Positions 1-11,349 of a stretch of DNA of 64,000 nt are shown here, piece by piece; the first letter of the stretch is position 1; each line of letters starts with the position of its first letter. This DNA is from Phenylobacterium sp. RIFCSPHIGHO2_01_FULL_69_31 (lineage in GTDB: Bacteria > Pseudomonadota > Alphaproteobacteria > Caulobacterales > Caulobacteraceae). Location of the stretch: assembly GCF_001824475.1 (NCBI RefSeq), contig NZ_MHXN01000039.1:113708-177707 (forward strand), given 5' to 3'. Made by a program: the position numbers and the translations under genes. The notes below the pieces were generated by a model. The model made no database searches. It worked only from the letters and a program-made list of their open reading frames with translations, and had not been told where the DNA came from.

Positions 1-2
1 TG

Positions 3-563
3 AAGGGGCTGGCGGGCGAATGGGGGGCCGAGACCCATGCGCCGCTGCTCCTGCGCCAGAGCCTGAAGGAGGCCCAGGTGGAGCTGCCGTTCATGAGCCA
101 GCCCCAGCACGTGGCCGAGGACTACCGCACCACCAGCCTGTCCCTGAAGGACCACCCCGTCCGCTTCTTCCGCGAAGAGCTCGCCCGCCAGAAGGTCGTG
201 CCCTGCTCGGCGCTGAAAACCGTCCGCGACCGGCGGCGGCTGGCGGTGGGCGGCCTGGTGCTGGTGCGCCAGCGGCCCGGCACCGCCAAGGGCGTGGTGT
301 TCATGACCCTGGAGGACGAAACCGGCATCGCCAACATCGTTGTCTGGCGCGACGCCTTCGAAGCGAACCGGCGGCTGGTGATGACCTCGGCCTTCCTGAT
401 CGTCCACGGCCAGGTGCAGAAGGAGGGCGAGGTCATCCACGTGGTGGCCGAAAGGTTCACCGACCTGTCCGGCCGCCTGTCGGAGCTGCGCGAGGACCAG
501 GGCCAGATCGCCGCCCACTCGAAGGTCACCGGACGCCTGATCCGCAGCCGCGATTTTCACTGA
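3..563 (+). CDS. dnaE2: Error-prone DNA polymerase DnaE2, C-terminal part (5' truncated by window edge)
   Basis: Open frame from the window start through the 78..563 ORF; residues [48 protein letters not shown] and final [13 protein letters not shown] are typical of the DnaE2 OB-fold C-terminus. Confidence 0.9.
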   Translation, partial: KGLAGEWGAETHAPLLLRQSLKEAQVELPFMSQPQHVAEDYRTTSLSLKDHPVRFFREELARQKVVPCSALKTVRDRRRLAVGGLVLVRQRPGTAKGVVFMTLEDETGIANIVVWRDAFEANRRLVMTSAFLIVHGQVQKEGEVIHVVAERFTDLSGRLSELREDQGQIAAHSKVTGRLIRSRDFH

Positions 564-635
564 GGTCGCGGATTTCGCAGATCGTGTTGTCGGAATAGCC
601 TGGCCTCGCACGTCCTCGGGTTGGGAGGTGATCAG

Positions 636-1757
636 ATGACCGAAGCCATCCAACTGCTCGTGGGCACCCGCAAAGGCGCCTGGATCTATCGCAGCGACGC
701 GGCCCGGGAAGCCTGGCAGGTCGAGGGACCGATGTTCCTGGGGCAGATCGTCAACCACTTCGTCCGAGACCCGCGCGACGGCCGCACCCTGCTGATGGCG
801 GCCTCCACCGGCCACCTGGGGCCGACCATCCTTCGCTCCACCGACGGCGGCGCGACCTGGAGCGAGGCCAGCCGCCCGCCCGCCTTCCCGAAGGGCGATC
901 CTCACGGCCGCTCAGTGGACCATTCGTTCTGGCTGGAGCCCGGCCACACGGAAGAACCCGGCGTCTGGTGGGCCGGCGTCTCGCCACCCGGACTGTTCCG
1001 CAGCGCTGACGGCGGCGACACCTGGGAGAGCGTCGAGGGGCTGAACAGCCATCCGCAGGTCATGGACTGGTTCCCCCCTCAAGGCGGCACCCCGGACGGG
1101 GCGATCCTGAACCAGGTGATCGTCGACCCGCGCGACGCCCGTCACATGTATCTGGCCACCTGTTCGGCCGGCGTGCTGGAGACCACGGACCAGGGCGCGA
1201 CCTGGCGGCCGCTGAACCGGAACGTCCGCTGCGACTTCCTGCCGGACCCCTATCCCGAGTTCGGCCAGGACAGCCACTTTGTGGCCCTGGCGCCCACCGA
1301 CCCCGACCGGCTCTGGCAACAGAACCACTGCGGCGTCTATCGCCTGGACCGTCCGGGCGAGCGCTGGGAGCGGATTGGCGAGGCCATGCCCAAGGAGATC
1401 GGCGACATCGGCTTCACGATCGTGCCGCACGCCCGCGATCGCGACACGGCCTGGATCTGGCCGATGGACGGCACCGAGGTCTGGCCGCGCACCAGTCCGG
1501 GTGGACGGCCCGCCGCCTATCGTACGCGCGATGGGGGCGCCTCGTGGGAGCGGCAGGATCGCGGCTTCCCGACCGAACAGGGCTGGTTCACGGTGAAGCG
1601 CCAGGCCTTCTGCGCCGACGCCGCCGATCCGATGGGGCTCTACATCGGCACCACCGGCGGGGAGATCTGGATGAGCGGCGACGAGGGCGAAAGCTGGCGC
1701 CAGATCGCCGCCCACCTGCCCGAGATCTACTCGATATCGGCGGTCCCGGCCGGATGA
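636..1757 (+). CDS. BNR/sialidase-like beta-propeller (WD40/YVTN/BNR repeat) protein
   Basis: Repeated STDGGATW / SADGGDTW / TTDQGATW / TRDGGASW / SGDEGESW Asp-box motifs; ATG at 636 (MTEAIQLLVGTRKGAW) preferred over the 621 start. Confidence 0.85.
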   Translation: MTEAIQLLVGTRKGAWIYRSDAAREAWQVEGPMFLGQIVNHFVRDPRDGRTLLMAASTGHLGPTILRSTDGGATWSEASRPPAFPKGDPHGRSVDHSFWLEPGHTEEPGVWWAGVSPPGLFRSADGGDTWESVEGLNSHPQVMDWFPPQGGTPDGAILNQVIVDPRDARHMYLATCSAGVLETTDQGATWRPLNRNVRCDFLPDPYPEFGQDSHFVALAPTDPDRLWQQNHCGVYRLDRPGERWERIGEAMPKEIGDIGFTIVPHARDRDTAWIWPMDGTEVWPRTSPGGRPAAYRTRDGGASWERQDRGFPTEQGWFTVKRQAFCADAADPMGLYIGTTGGEIWMSGDEGESWRQIAAHLPEIYSISAVPAG

Positions 1758-2017
1758 TCCGCGTCTCGATCCCCTCGCAGCTGATCGCCTACACCAACGG
1801 CGCGACGCGGGTGGAGGCCGAAGGCGCGACGGTCGGCCAGGCGCTGGACGACCTCGACCGCCGCTACCCTGGCCTCAAGTTCCGCGTTATCGACGAGCAG
1901 GACCGCATCCGCCGGCACATGCGGATCTTCGTCGGGCAGGACGAGGCGCGCACGACTGCGGCGCCCGTCCCGTCCGGCGGCGAACTTCTGATCTTCGGGG
2001 CCCTGTCGGGCGGCTAA
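1754..2017 (+). CDS. MoaD/ThiS family ubiquitin-like protein
   Basis: 87 aa beta-grasp-like protein ending LLIFGALSGG (C-terminal GG); start overlaps the preceding stop (ATGA). Confidence 0.75.
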   Translation: MIRVSIPSQLIAYTNGATRVEAEGATVGQALDDLDRRYPGLKFRVIDEQDRIRRHMRIFVGQDEARTTAAPVPSGGELLIFGALSGG

Positions 2018-2021
2018 AGGC

Positions 2022-2756
2022 CTAGAGCGACATGATCCCCTTACGGGGCGTGGGCGTCGCGACCGTCTCGGCGGAAAGCGGGGCGCCGACCGCCGCGAGC
2101 GCGGCGCGGCGGCCGGCCGGGGTGGCCGCGATCTGCGCGTCCTCGAACCGGCGCAGATCCGCCAGCGCCGGGTGGGCCAGGACCCGCGCCACATAGGCCG
2201 CTGTGAGCGGCCAGCGATCATCGATGGCGAACCCGACGAAGCCGGCATTGCGGAAGAAGGCGCCGAGCGCGATGTCGGCCAGCCCGATCGTTCCGAACAG
2301 GAAACCTTCCACCGGGACCTCGCCCTCGAGGTAGTTCAGCACCGCCGGAGCGTCTTCGGCCAGCGTCTTGTCCACGCGCGCCTGATCGCCGGGCTCGTTC
2401 CACACGGCAGGGTGGGCGAACAGCGGGTAGAAAAGCCCCCAGATGAAGACATCTCCCATGCGGGTGTCGGCGAACTCTTCCAGCCAGCGAGCGCGGGCGC
2501 GGGCGCGCGGGTCCGCCGGCAACAGAGGATGGCCGGGATAGGCTTCGTCCAGGTACGCGCAGATCACCGAGGAGTCGCAGAGCTGCAGATCCCCATCCAG
2601 CAGGACAGGTATCCGGCGCAGGGGGCTCATCCGGCTGAAATCGTCGTCGCCGAAGAAGGGCGTGATCGGGTCGATTTCATAGGTCAGCCCCTTCAGCGCA
2701 AGGCATGCGAGCACCTTGCGCACATATGGACTGACGTAGCTGCCGATGACCTTCAC
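2022..2756 (-). CDS. Glutathione S-transferase family protein
   Basis: MKVIGSYVSPYVRKVLACLALKGLTYE... RRIPVLLDGDLQLCDSSVICAYLDEAYPG thioredoxin-fold GST N-terminus. Confidence 0.9.
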   Translation of the reverse strand: MKVIGSYVSPYVRKVLACLALKGLTYEIDPITPFFGDDDFSRMSPLRRIPVLLDGDLQLCDSSVICAYLDEAYPGHPLLPADPRARARARWLEEFADTRMGDVFIWGLFYPLFAHPAVWNEPGDQARVDKTLAEDAPAVLNYLEGEVPVEGFLFGTIGLADIALGAFFRNAGFVGFAIDDRWPLTAAYVARVLAHPALADLRRFEDAQIAATPAGRRAALAAVGAPLSAETVATPTPRKGIMSL

Positions 2757-2820
2757 GAACCCCTCCTGCGACCCGAGGCTCAGGTTGTGACCTCGGATCG
2801 CAGGCGCAAGGGCCAGTTGG

Positions 2821-4395
2821 TCAGAAGCGGAGCGCGCGAGCTTCCTTCACGTGCGGCAGGCCTTGGATCTTGGCCAGCAGCGCCTCGGTGGGCTCCTGGT
2901 CCACGCCCACCAGGGCGATGGCGTCGTCGCCCGCGTCGATGCGGCCCAGGTTGAAGGTGGCGATGTTGACGCCCGCCTCGCCCAGCAGGCCGCCCAGCGC
3001 GCCGATGAAGCCCGGCTTGTCCAGGTTGTTGATGTACAGCATCCGCGGCGCGAACGGGGCGTCCAGGTCCATGCCCTTCACCTCGACCACCCGGGGCGCG
3101 CCGGCCTGGACCGTCCCGGCGAACGAGCGCTTGCCCTTTTCGGTCGTGACGGTGATGCGCACCAGGCTCTCGTAGATCGGCGAGTCGTCCTGCTTGCTCT
3201 CCGAGACGGTGATGCCGCGCTCCTTCGCCACCGCCGGGGCCGAGACCATGTTGATCTCGGCCAGCATCGGCCGCAGCACGCCGGCCAGGGCCGCGGCGCT
3301 CAGCGGGCGGGTGTTGAGCTTGGACACCTCGCCCTCGAAGGCGATGTCCACCGACTTGATGCCGAAGTCGACCATCTGGCCGGCCAGGGCGCCCAGCTTC
3401 TCGGCCAGGGCCACGAAGGGCTTCAGGCGCGGGGCCTCCTCGGCGGTGACCGAGGGGCTGTTCAGGGCGTTGGTGACCGCGCCGGTGAGCAGATAGTCGC
3501 TCATCTGCTCGGCCACCTGCAGCGCAACGTTCTCCTGGGCCTCATTGGTCGAGGCGCCCAGGTGCGGGGTGGCGATGAAGTTCTCGGCGCCGAACAGCGG
3601 GTTCTCCTTGGCCGGCTCCTCCACGAACACGTCGAAGGCCGCGCCGCCGACATGCCCCTCGTCCAGCAGCTTGCGCAGCGCCGCCTCGTCCACCAGGCCG
3701 CCGCGGGCGCAGTTGACGATCAGGACGCCCTTCTTCGTCTTGGCGAGGTTCTCGGCCGACAGGATGTTGCGCGTCTTGTCGGTGAGCGGGGTGTGCAGGG
3801 TGATGATGTCGGCCCGGGCCAGCAGCTCCTCCAGCTCGACCTTCTCCACGCCGATCTCGACGGCGCGTTCGGGCGAGAGGAAGGGGTCGTAGGCGACCAC
3901 CTTCATTTTCAGGCCCAGCGCCCGGTCGGCGACGATGCCGCCGATATTGCCGGCCCCGATGAGGCCCAGGGTCTTGGCGTAGAGCTCCACGCCCATGAAC
4001 CGGTTCTTCTCCCACTTGCCGGCCTGGGTCGACTGGTCGGCGGCGGGCAGCTGGCGGGCCAGGGCGAACATCATCGCAATGGCGTGCTCGGCGGTGGTGA
4101 TCGAGTTGCCGAACGGGGTGTTCATGACCACCACGCCGGCGGCGGTGGCGGCGGGGATGTCGACGTTGTCGACGCCGATGCCGGCGCGGGCGACGACCTT
4201 CAGGTTCTTGGCGGCGGCGATCACGTCCTTGTCGACCTTGGTGGCCGAGCGGATGGCGATGCCGTCGTACTCGTGGACGATCTTCAGCAATTCGTCCTTG
4301 GGCAGGCCGGTCTTCACGTCGACGTCGACGCCGCGCTGTTTGAAGATGTCGATGGCGGCGGGGCTGAGCTTATCGGCGATGAGCACGCGGGGCAT
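2821..4395 (-). CDS. serA: D-3-phosphoglycerate dehydrogenase
   Basis: MPRVLIADKLSPAAIDIF..., GAGNIGGIVADRALGLKMKVVAYDPF, C-terminal ACT domain (NNLDKPGFIGALGGLLGEAGVNIATFNLGR). Confidence 0.97.
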   Translation of the reverse strand: MPRVLIADKLSPAAIDIFKQRGVDVDVKTGLPKDELLKIVHEYDGIAIRSATKVDKDVIAAAKNLKVVARAGIGVDNVDIPAATAAGVVVMNTPFGNSITTAEHAIAMMFALARQLPAADQSTQAGKWEKNRFMGVELYAKTLGLIGAGNIGGIVADRALGLKMKVVAYDPFLSPERAVEIGVEKVELEELLARADIITLHTPLTDKTRNILSAENLAKTKKGVLIVNCARGGLVDEAALRKLLDEGHVGGAAFDVFVEEPAKENPLFGAENFIATPHLGASTNEAQENVALQVAEQMSDYLLTGAVTNALNSPSVTAEEAPRLKPFVALAEKLGALAGQMVDFGIKSVDIAFEGEVSKLNTRPLSAAALAGVLRPMLAEINMVSAPAVAKERGITVSESKQDDSPIYESLVRITVTTEKGKRSFAGTVQAGAPRVVEVKGMDLDAPFAPRMLYINNLDKPGFIGALGGLLGEAGVNIATFNLGRIDAGDDAIALVGVDQEPTEALLAKIQGLPHVKEARALRF

Positions 4396-4416
4396 GGTGA
4401 ATCTCCTCGGGAGACG

Positions 4417-4439
4417 CCCTCCCGGCCGCGCCGGGAGGG
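4417..4439. repeat. Perfect 10-bp inverted repeat between serC and serA
   Basis: CCCTCCCGGC-CGC-GCCGGGAGGG. Confidence 0.7.
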
Positions 4440-4470
4440 GTGATGTGTCGATGGGGGCGTGGAGCCGCGC

Positions 4471-5640
4471 TTAGGCGGCTTGCAGGTCGGCGACGACGGA
4501 GGCGAAGGCCCAGTCGAGCCAGGGCGTCAGCGCGTCGAGGTCGGAGGTCTCGACCGTGGCGCCGCACCAGATCCGCAGACCGGGAGGGGCGTCGCGATAG
4601 CCGCCGACGTCGAGGGCCACGCCCTCCTTTTCCAGCACCGCGGCCAGCTTCTTGGCGAAGTCGGCCTGGGCGTCGGCCGACAGGCCGGTGACCCGCGGGT
4701 CGACCACCTTCAGGCACACGGAGGTGTTGGAGCGGATGTCCGCCGTCTCGGCCAGGAAGGCGACCCAGTCGGTCTTGGCGACCCAGGCGTCCAGCACCGC
4801 CAGGTTGGCGTCGGCCCGGCGCTTCATCTCCGTGAACCCGCCGATGGCGGCGGCCCACTTCAGCGCATCAACCGCGTCCTCGACGGCCAGCATCGAGGGC
4901 GTGTTGATGGTGGCGCCTTCGAACAGGTCGAGCGTCACCTTGCCGCCCTTGGTCATGCGGAACAGCTTCGGCATGGGCCACGGCGGGCTGTAGCTCTCGA
5001 GACGGGCCACGGCGCGCGGCGACAGGATCAGGACCCCGTGCGCGGCCTCGCCGCCCAGGGCCTTCTGCCAGGAGAAGGTGACGACATCGAGCTTGGGCCA
5101 GTCCAGGTCCTGGGCGAAGGCGGCCGAGGTCGCGTCGCAGATCGTGATGCCTTCGCGGTCCGCGGCGATGAAGTCGGCGTTCGGCACCCGGACGCCCGAG
5201 GTGGTGCCGTTCCAGGTGAAGACCAAGTCGGCGTCCTTGCGGACCTTCGAGAGGTCGGGAAGCTGGCCGTAGGGCGCGTCCAGCACCTCGGCCTCGATCT
5301 TCAGCTGCTTGGTGACGTCGGTCACCCAGTCCTTGCCGAAGCTTTCGAAGGCCAGCAGCTGCACCAGGCGCGGACCCAGCATCGACCACAGGGCCATCTC
5401 GACGGCGCCGGTGTCGGAGCCGGGCACGATGCCGACGAGGTAGTCGTCGGGCACGCCCAGCACCTCGCGGGTGCGGTCGATGGCTTCCTTCAGGCGCGCC
5501 TTGCCGATCTTCGACCGGTGCGAACGGCCGAGGACGGCGTTGCTGAGATTTTCGGGATTCCATCCGGGGCGCTTGGCGCACGGGCCGGAAGAGAACTCGG
5601 GGCGAGCCGGACGCATGGCCGGCTTCGGCGTGGTATTCAT
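4471..5640 (-). CDS. serC: Phosphoserine aminotransferase
   Basis: [27 protein letters not shown]...; [16 protein letters not shown]-lysine motif; upstream neighbour of serA. The ORF-track start at 6066 is too long. Confidence 0.95.
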   Translation of the reverse strand: MNTTPKPAMRPARPEFSSGPCAKRPGWNPENLSNAVLGRSHRSKIGKARLKEAIDRTREVLGVPDDYLVGIVPGSDTGAVEMALWSMLGPRLVQLLAFESFGKDWVTDVTKQLKIEAEVLDAPYGQLPDLSKVRKDADLVFTWNGTTSGVRVPNADFIAADREGITICDATSAAFAQDLDWPKLDVVTFSWQKALGGEAAHGVLILSPRAVARLESYSPPWPMPKLFRMTKGGKVTLDLFEGATINTPSMLAVEDAVDALKWAAAIGGFTEMKRRADANLAVLDAWVAKTDWVAFLAETADIRSNTSVCLKVVDPRVTGLSADAQADFAKKLAAVLEKEGVALDVGGYRDAPPGLRIWCGATVETSDLDALTPWLDWAFASVVADLQAA

Positions 5641-5700
5641 AGCGATGTCTCCCATCCTTGCAGATGAGCAGCGCCCCGTTGGGAGGGCGTGGCCCGCCGG
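5641..5700 (-). promoter_or_regulatory. Candidate structured 5' leader (H-type pseudoknot) of serC; possible serC-motif RNA
   Basis: Minus strand: CGCCC-[TCCCAACG]-GGGCG hairpin (5685-5689 with 5672-5676); loop TCCCA (5680-5684) is complementary to TGGGA (5650-5654), just upstream of the serC ATG and overlapping the GGGAG Shine-Dalgarno. Confidence 0.55.
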
Positions 5701-5861
5701 CCAAAGGCGCTCGTTTGTGCTGCAGCGCAAGAGAAACTTTTCTAACGACCTGTGAAGGCAGGCTGCCGCCGAGGCGCAGCTGAGCCCGCCTGCGTCAATA
5801 TGGTCCAGGCGCAGGAGCTGCCCGCGGACGCGCGGACCCCCGGGGGCGCGGGACGCTGGGT

Positions 5862-6302
5862 TTAGGCGGCGGCCTGCGACGCGCTCGCCTTTGCGCGACG
5901 CCGCCAGGCCACGATCGTGCCGATGACCAAGCACCAGCTGATGCCGCTGAAATTGATGTTGTTGATCAAGGCGTTGAGATAATCGCCGGTCGGCCGCTCG
6001 GTCACCATGTAGTACGAATGCATGGCGAACTGGGCGGCGAAGAACAGCATCACCCCGCCCATCCACGGCGCGACGTAACGGACCGTCACCACAAGCAGGC
6101 CGAGGGCGGTGAGGCCGTCGTTGACGAGGCGGATGATGTCGTCGCTAGCGGGGGCGAGCCAGTGGCTGGCCTCGCCGATCAGGGCGTTCACCAGAACGAT
6201 GACCCCCGCCGCGCGCTCAGCCTTACCGCCCTTCCAGAGCGCGAAGAGCGCGCCCAGGACGGAGAAGGCGTTGATCAGCAATCGGACGGAGATGTCTGGC
6301 AT
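5862..6302 (-). CDS. Small integral membrane protein, function unknown
   Basis: 146 aa with about four hydrophobic segments ([53 protein letters not shown]). Confidence 0.65.
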   Translation of the reverse strand: MPDISVRLLINAFSVLGALFALWKGGKAERAAGVIVLVNALIGEASHWLAPASDDIIRLVNDGLTALGLLVVTVRYVAPWMGGVMLFFAAQFAMHSYYMVTERPTGDYLNALINNINFSGISWCLVIGTIVAWRRRAKASASQAAA

Positions 6303-6360
6303 GATTAAGCGCCCCTAATGCGAATTAGAGGCGCCTAACCAGTTAATCTATTGCAATGAT

Positions 6361-6398
6361 CCGTCAGGTAACCGACGGAAAGGTCGGTTAACCGACCT
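6361..6398 (-). terminator. Tandem hairpins at the 3' end of the 6388..6723 gene
   Basis: CCGTCaGGTaACCGACGG and perfect palindrome AGGTCGGTTAACCGACCT (6381-6398), which overlaps the stop codon. Confidence 0.4.
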
Positions 6399-6723
6399 CG
6401 CGCATGGTCGTCTGGTGACGAACCGCGCCTTCGGCCGGCTTGTCCATGCCGCTCATCTTCGTGCGGATGCCCAGGCGAAGCTTCGCTTCGTTCAGTTCGT
6501 TGTGGACGGCGACCATGGCGGAGCGAGCTTCGCTGAGCGCCTTCATGGCTTCCATCATCTTGACTTGCACGTCGTCGGCGAAGACCAGCGAGGTCTTCAC
6601 GTCCTGGCGAGCCTTGAGCATTTCGCCCATCAGTTCAGTAGCTTCGATCAGAGCGCCGTCGACCGCGGCCTCCGTCGAGAAGAGCTTGTTGGCCACGCGT
6701 TGGGCCACGAACGCTTTTTCCAT
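6388..6723 (-). CDS. Conserved hypothetical protein
   Basis: 111 aa helical ORF, MEKAFVAQRVANKLFSTEAAVDGALIEATELMGEM...; own intergenic regions on both sides. Confidence 0.65.
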   Translation of the reverse strand: MEKAFVAQRVANKLFSTEAAVDGALIEATELMGEMLKARQDVKTSLVFADDVQVKMMEAMKALSEARSAMVAVHNELNEAKLRLGIRTKMSGMDKPAEGAVRHQTTMREVG

Positions 6724-6929
6724 GTGGATACACCCCTTAAGTTACCCGACACTCGTTAAGGTAAAGCAAAGGTTACTGCGCACGCAATGGATTCAGGACT
6801 CGTTAACCATGTTTTCTGATGCGGCCAGTTGTAGCGTGGCGCCAAAGGCACAGTTTTGAGTGAAAAGGCGGCAAACTGCCCGCCGCGACGGAAGCGAAGC
6901 GTTAGGACTATCGGTCTATCCCTGCGGGC

Positions 6930-8840
<1,911 letters not shown>

Positions 8841-8973
8841 CCGCCAGCTGAACGTCCTGCAATCTAGGTGAACCTCGCCCAACGGCGAGGCTCAGACGCG
8901 CGTCAGGCGCGGCGTGGTCTCTTGTCGTCACTGAAGGCCGACCCCCGGTCGACACGGACTAAGGAGACCAGAC

Positions 8974-9354
8974 ATGAAGACCCTGATCGCCGCTCTGGCC
9001 GCCGTCACTGCCGTGACGGCCGTCGCCGCCCCGGCCATCGCCACGGCCCAGCCCTACGATCGTTACGAGCACGCGCGGCACGACCGCGGCGCCTACAACC
9101 TGAACCAGCGTCAGGACGAGCTGAACCGCCGGATCGCCTGGGGCGTCCGGACGGGCGCCCTTACCCGCGGCGAAGCGGCTGACCTGCGCGACCAGGCGCG
9201 GAATATCGCCCGCATCGAGGCCCGCTACCGCGTCAACGGCCTGAACAGCTGGGAGCGCGCCGACCTCGACCGCCGCTTCGACCGCCTCGACACCCGCATC
9301 GGGCGCCAGACGCACGATCGGGAGTACGGGTACGGCTACGGCCATCGCCGCTAA
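8974..9354 (+). CDS. Small exported protein, function unknown
   Basis: Signal peptide MKTLIAALAAVTAVTAVAAPAIATAQP; SD AAGGAGA upstream. Confidence 0.75.
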   Translation: MKTLIAALAAVTAVTAVAAPAIATAQPYDRYEHARHDRGAYNLNQRQDELNRRIAWGVRTGALTRGEAADLRDQARNIARIEARYRVNGLNSWERADLDRRFDRLDTRIGRQTHDREYGYGYGHRR

Positions 9355-9391
9355 CCGCGGCGCCTGACACCCGCCCTCTCGGCGGAGACTG

Positions 9392-9423
9392 GACGCCCCC
9401 GGAGCCTCGGCTTCGGGGGCGTC
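9392..9423 (+). terminator. Strong hairpin downstream of the 8974..9354 gene
   Basis: GACGCCCCCG-...-CGGGGGCGTC, perfect 10-bp stem; no clear T-tract. Confidence 0.5.
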
Positions 9424-9446
9424 TGCGCGTTCTGGACCCTGCGCCT

Positions 9447-10262
9447 TCAGGGCTCTGCGCGCAGCGTGCTTTCCATCATCGTCACCGCCCGGCCGCGCAG
9501 CAGGACGCGATCGCCGCGGTGCTCGCACTCCAGGTCACCGCCCCGGCCGGGATAGGCCTGGTGGAAGCGCACGGTCGCACGGCCCAGTTTCTGCGCGAAG
9601 AGCGGCGCCAGGATACAGTGAAGCGATCCCGTGCAGGGATCCTCGGGAATCCCAGAGCCGGGAGCGAAGAACCGGTCGACCACATCGTGGGGCCCGGCCT
9701 TCGCCAGCGCCGCCACGCCGACGTTGCCGCGGCCGCCGGTCGCCTCGCCGGAGATGCGGTTCAGCGCCGGGATGTCCGGCGTCAGATTCCGCACTGTCCC
9801 TTCGTCGTCGAACAGGGCGACCAGATAGGACGAGGCCCACACCTCGCTGGGCTCGGCACCCAGCGCTTCGGCGAGACCCGCCGGGACCGCGGTCTGCACC
9901 GGCGGCTGGGCGGGGAAGTCCATCTCATACCCCTCGCCGGCCCGCGCGACCGTCAGGGCGCCGGAATTGGTGTCGAAGGTGAGCCGGTCCGCAGCGACGC
10001 CGAGCTCGGCGAAGAGCGCATGGCCCGCCGCCAGGGTCGCGTGGCCGCACAGCGGCACCTCCAGCAGCGGCGTGAACCAGCGCAGGCCGAACCGGGCCGG
10101 ATCGTCGGTCCGCAGAAGAAAGGCGGTCTCCGCCTGGTTGTTCTCGGCCGCGAGGGCCTGCATCCAGGCTGCGTCCGGCCAGGCGGCGAAGGGCTCGACC
10201 ACGCAGGCGGGGTTCCCCCGGAACGGGCGGTCGGCAAAGGCGTCGACGGTCCACTGGCGCAA
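9447..10262 (-). CDS. PhzF family phenazine biosynthesis-like isomerase
   Basis: [30 protein letters not shown] and EDPCTGSLH motifs. Confidence 0.92.
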   Translation of the reverse strand: MRQWTVDAFADRPFRGNPACVVEPFAAWPDAAWMQALAAENNQAETAFLLRTDDPARFGLRWFTPLLEVPLCGHATLAAGHALFAELGVAADRLTFDTNSGALTVARAGEGYEMDFPAQPPVQTAVPAGLAEALGAEPSEVWASSYLVALFDDEGTVRNLTPDIPALNRISGEATGGRGNVGVAALAKAGPHDVVDRFFAPGSGIPEDPCTGSLHCILAPLFAQKLGRATVRFHQAYPGRGGDLECEHRGDRVLLRGRAVTMMESTLRAEP

Positions 10263-10357
10263 GACTGGCCTCCTCGAAAACGGCCCCAGGACTTGCGTCG
10301 GGACGACCGGGGCGGCAAGGGCCAGTTCCGGCGCGGCGGACCGGCAGGAGGGGTTCG

Positions 10358-10783
10358 ATGACCTACGAGGTGAGCGACGATCCCGCGCGGTTCGACCTGG
10401 CCCGGGCGCATCGCTGGATCTCGACCGAGAGCTACTGGGCCGAGGGCATCCCGCTGGAGACCTTCGCCAGGTCCTGCGCCAACAGCTTGGTCGTGGGCGC
10501 CTATGCGCCGGACGGGACCATGGCGGCCATGGCGCGGGTGGTCACCGACCGGGCCACCTTCGGCTGGGTCTGCGACGTCTTTGTGGACGCAGGCCACCGC
10601 GGCGCAGGCCTCGGCAAGCAGATCATGGCCTACCTCCGGGCGCACCCGGATCTGCAGGGCTTCCGCCGCCTGCACCTGGCCACGCGCGACGCCCACGGCC
10701 TGTACCGGCAGTTCGGCTTCACCGACCTGACGAGCGTGGAAAACTGGATGGAGATCCGCGACCCCGAGGTCTATCGGCGCTGA
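10358..10783 (+). CDS. GNAT family N-acetyltransferase
   Basis: [29 protein letters not shown] acetyl-CoA binding motif. Confidence 0.9.
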   Translation: MTYEVSDDPARFDLARAHRWISTESYWAEGIPLETFARSCANSLVVGAYAPDGTMAAMARVVTDRATFGWVCDVFVDAGHRGAGLGKQIMAYLRAHPDLQGFRRLHLATRDAHGLYRQFGFTDLTSVENWMEIRDPEVYRR

Positions 10784-11349
10784 TCGGCGACCACCTCGAT
10801 CTCCGGCCAGCGGGCCTTGGCGGAGGCGGCGATGCGCGGGAAGTTGGCGGAAGGCCCGTTGGGATTGGGCCGCAGCCGCCGGGCGAACAGATCCTCCAGG
10901 CCGAAGGGCGCCACCATGCTGAGGCGGTCGTCGGGCTCCAGCTTCACTCCCACGGCGAACATCGGACTGACGAACCGCTCAGGCGCCTCAGCCGAGCTGG
11001 AGAGCGGGGCATAGGGCTCGCCGAACTTGCCCTCGAACCAGACGTGGACCCGCGCCTGGTTGCGCACTTCCACCATCTCGCGGAGCGGCGGTTCGAACGC
11101 CGCCGCCACGCGCCGGATCACCACGTCCTCGGCCTCGTAGGAAATGTCCGACCCATCGAAATAGCCGACGTCGTAGTCCTTGATCCCGTAGTCCAGGTCG
11201 CGGCCGCCCAGGTGATTCAGGACCCGCTGGTACACCGCGCCCGAGAACAGCAGCCAGTCCGGCAGGTCCAGCTCGCGCAGGGTCGTCAGCACCCGCATCA
11301 GCGGCGCGGACTGGCGCAGAACGTCCTCGAGGCGGCGCTCCAGGCTCAT
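10771..11349 (-). CDS. Nucleotidyltransferase family protein
   Basis: LFSGAVYQRVLNHLGGRDLDYGIKDYDVGYFDGSDISYEAEDVV (DUF925-like) pattern. Confidence 0.8.
   Translation of the reverse strand: MSLERRLEDVLRQSAPLMRVLTTLRELDLPDWLLFSGAVYQRVLNHLGGRDLDYGIKDYDVGYFDGSDISYEAEDVVIRRVAAAFEPPLREMVEVRNQARVHVWFEGKFGEPYAPLSSSAEAPERFVSPMFAVGVKLEPDDRLSMVAPFGLEDLFARRLRPNPNGPSANFPRIAASAKARWPEIEVVADQRR

Noticed and set aside
2851-4443. 530-aa plus-strand ORF antisense to serA, and similar long shadows (4459..5667, 13760..15397, 25469..27829, 22348..23391)
   Set aside because: Low-complexity H/V/D/R-rich translations typical of the antisense frame of GC-rich genes; the opposite strand encodes unmistakable proteins.
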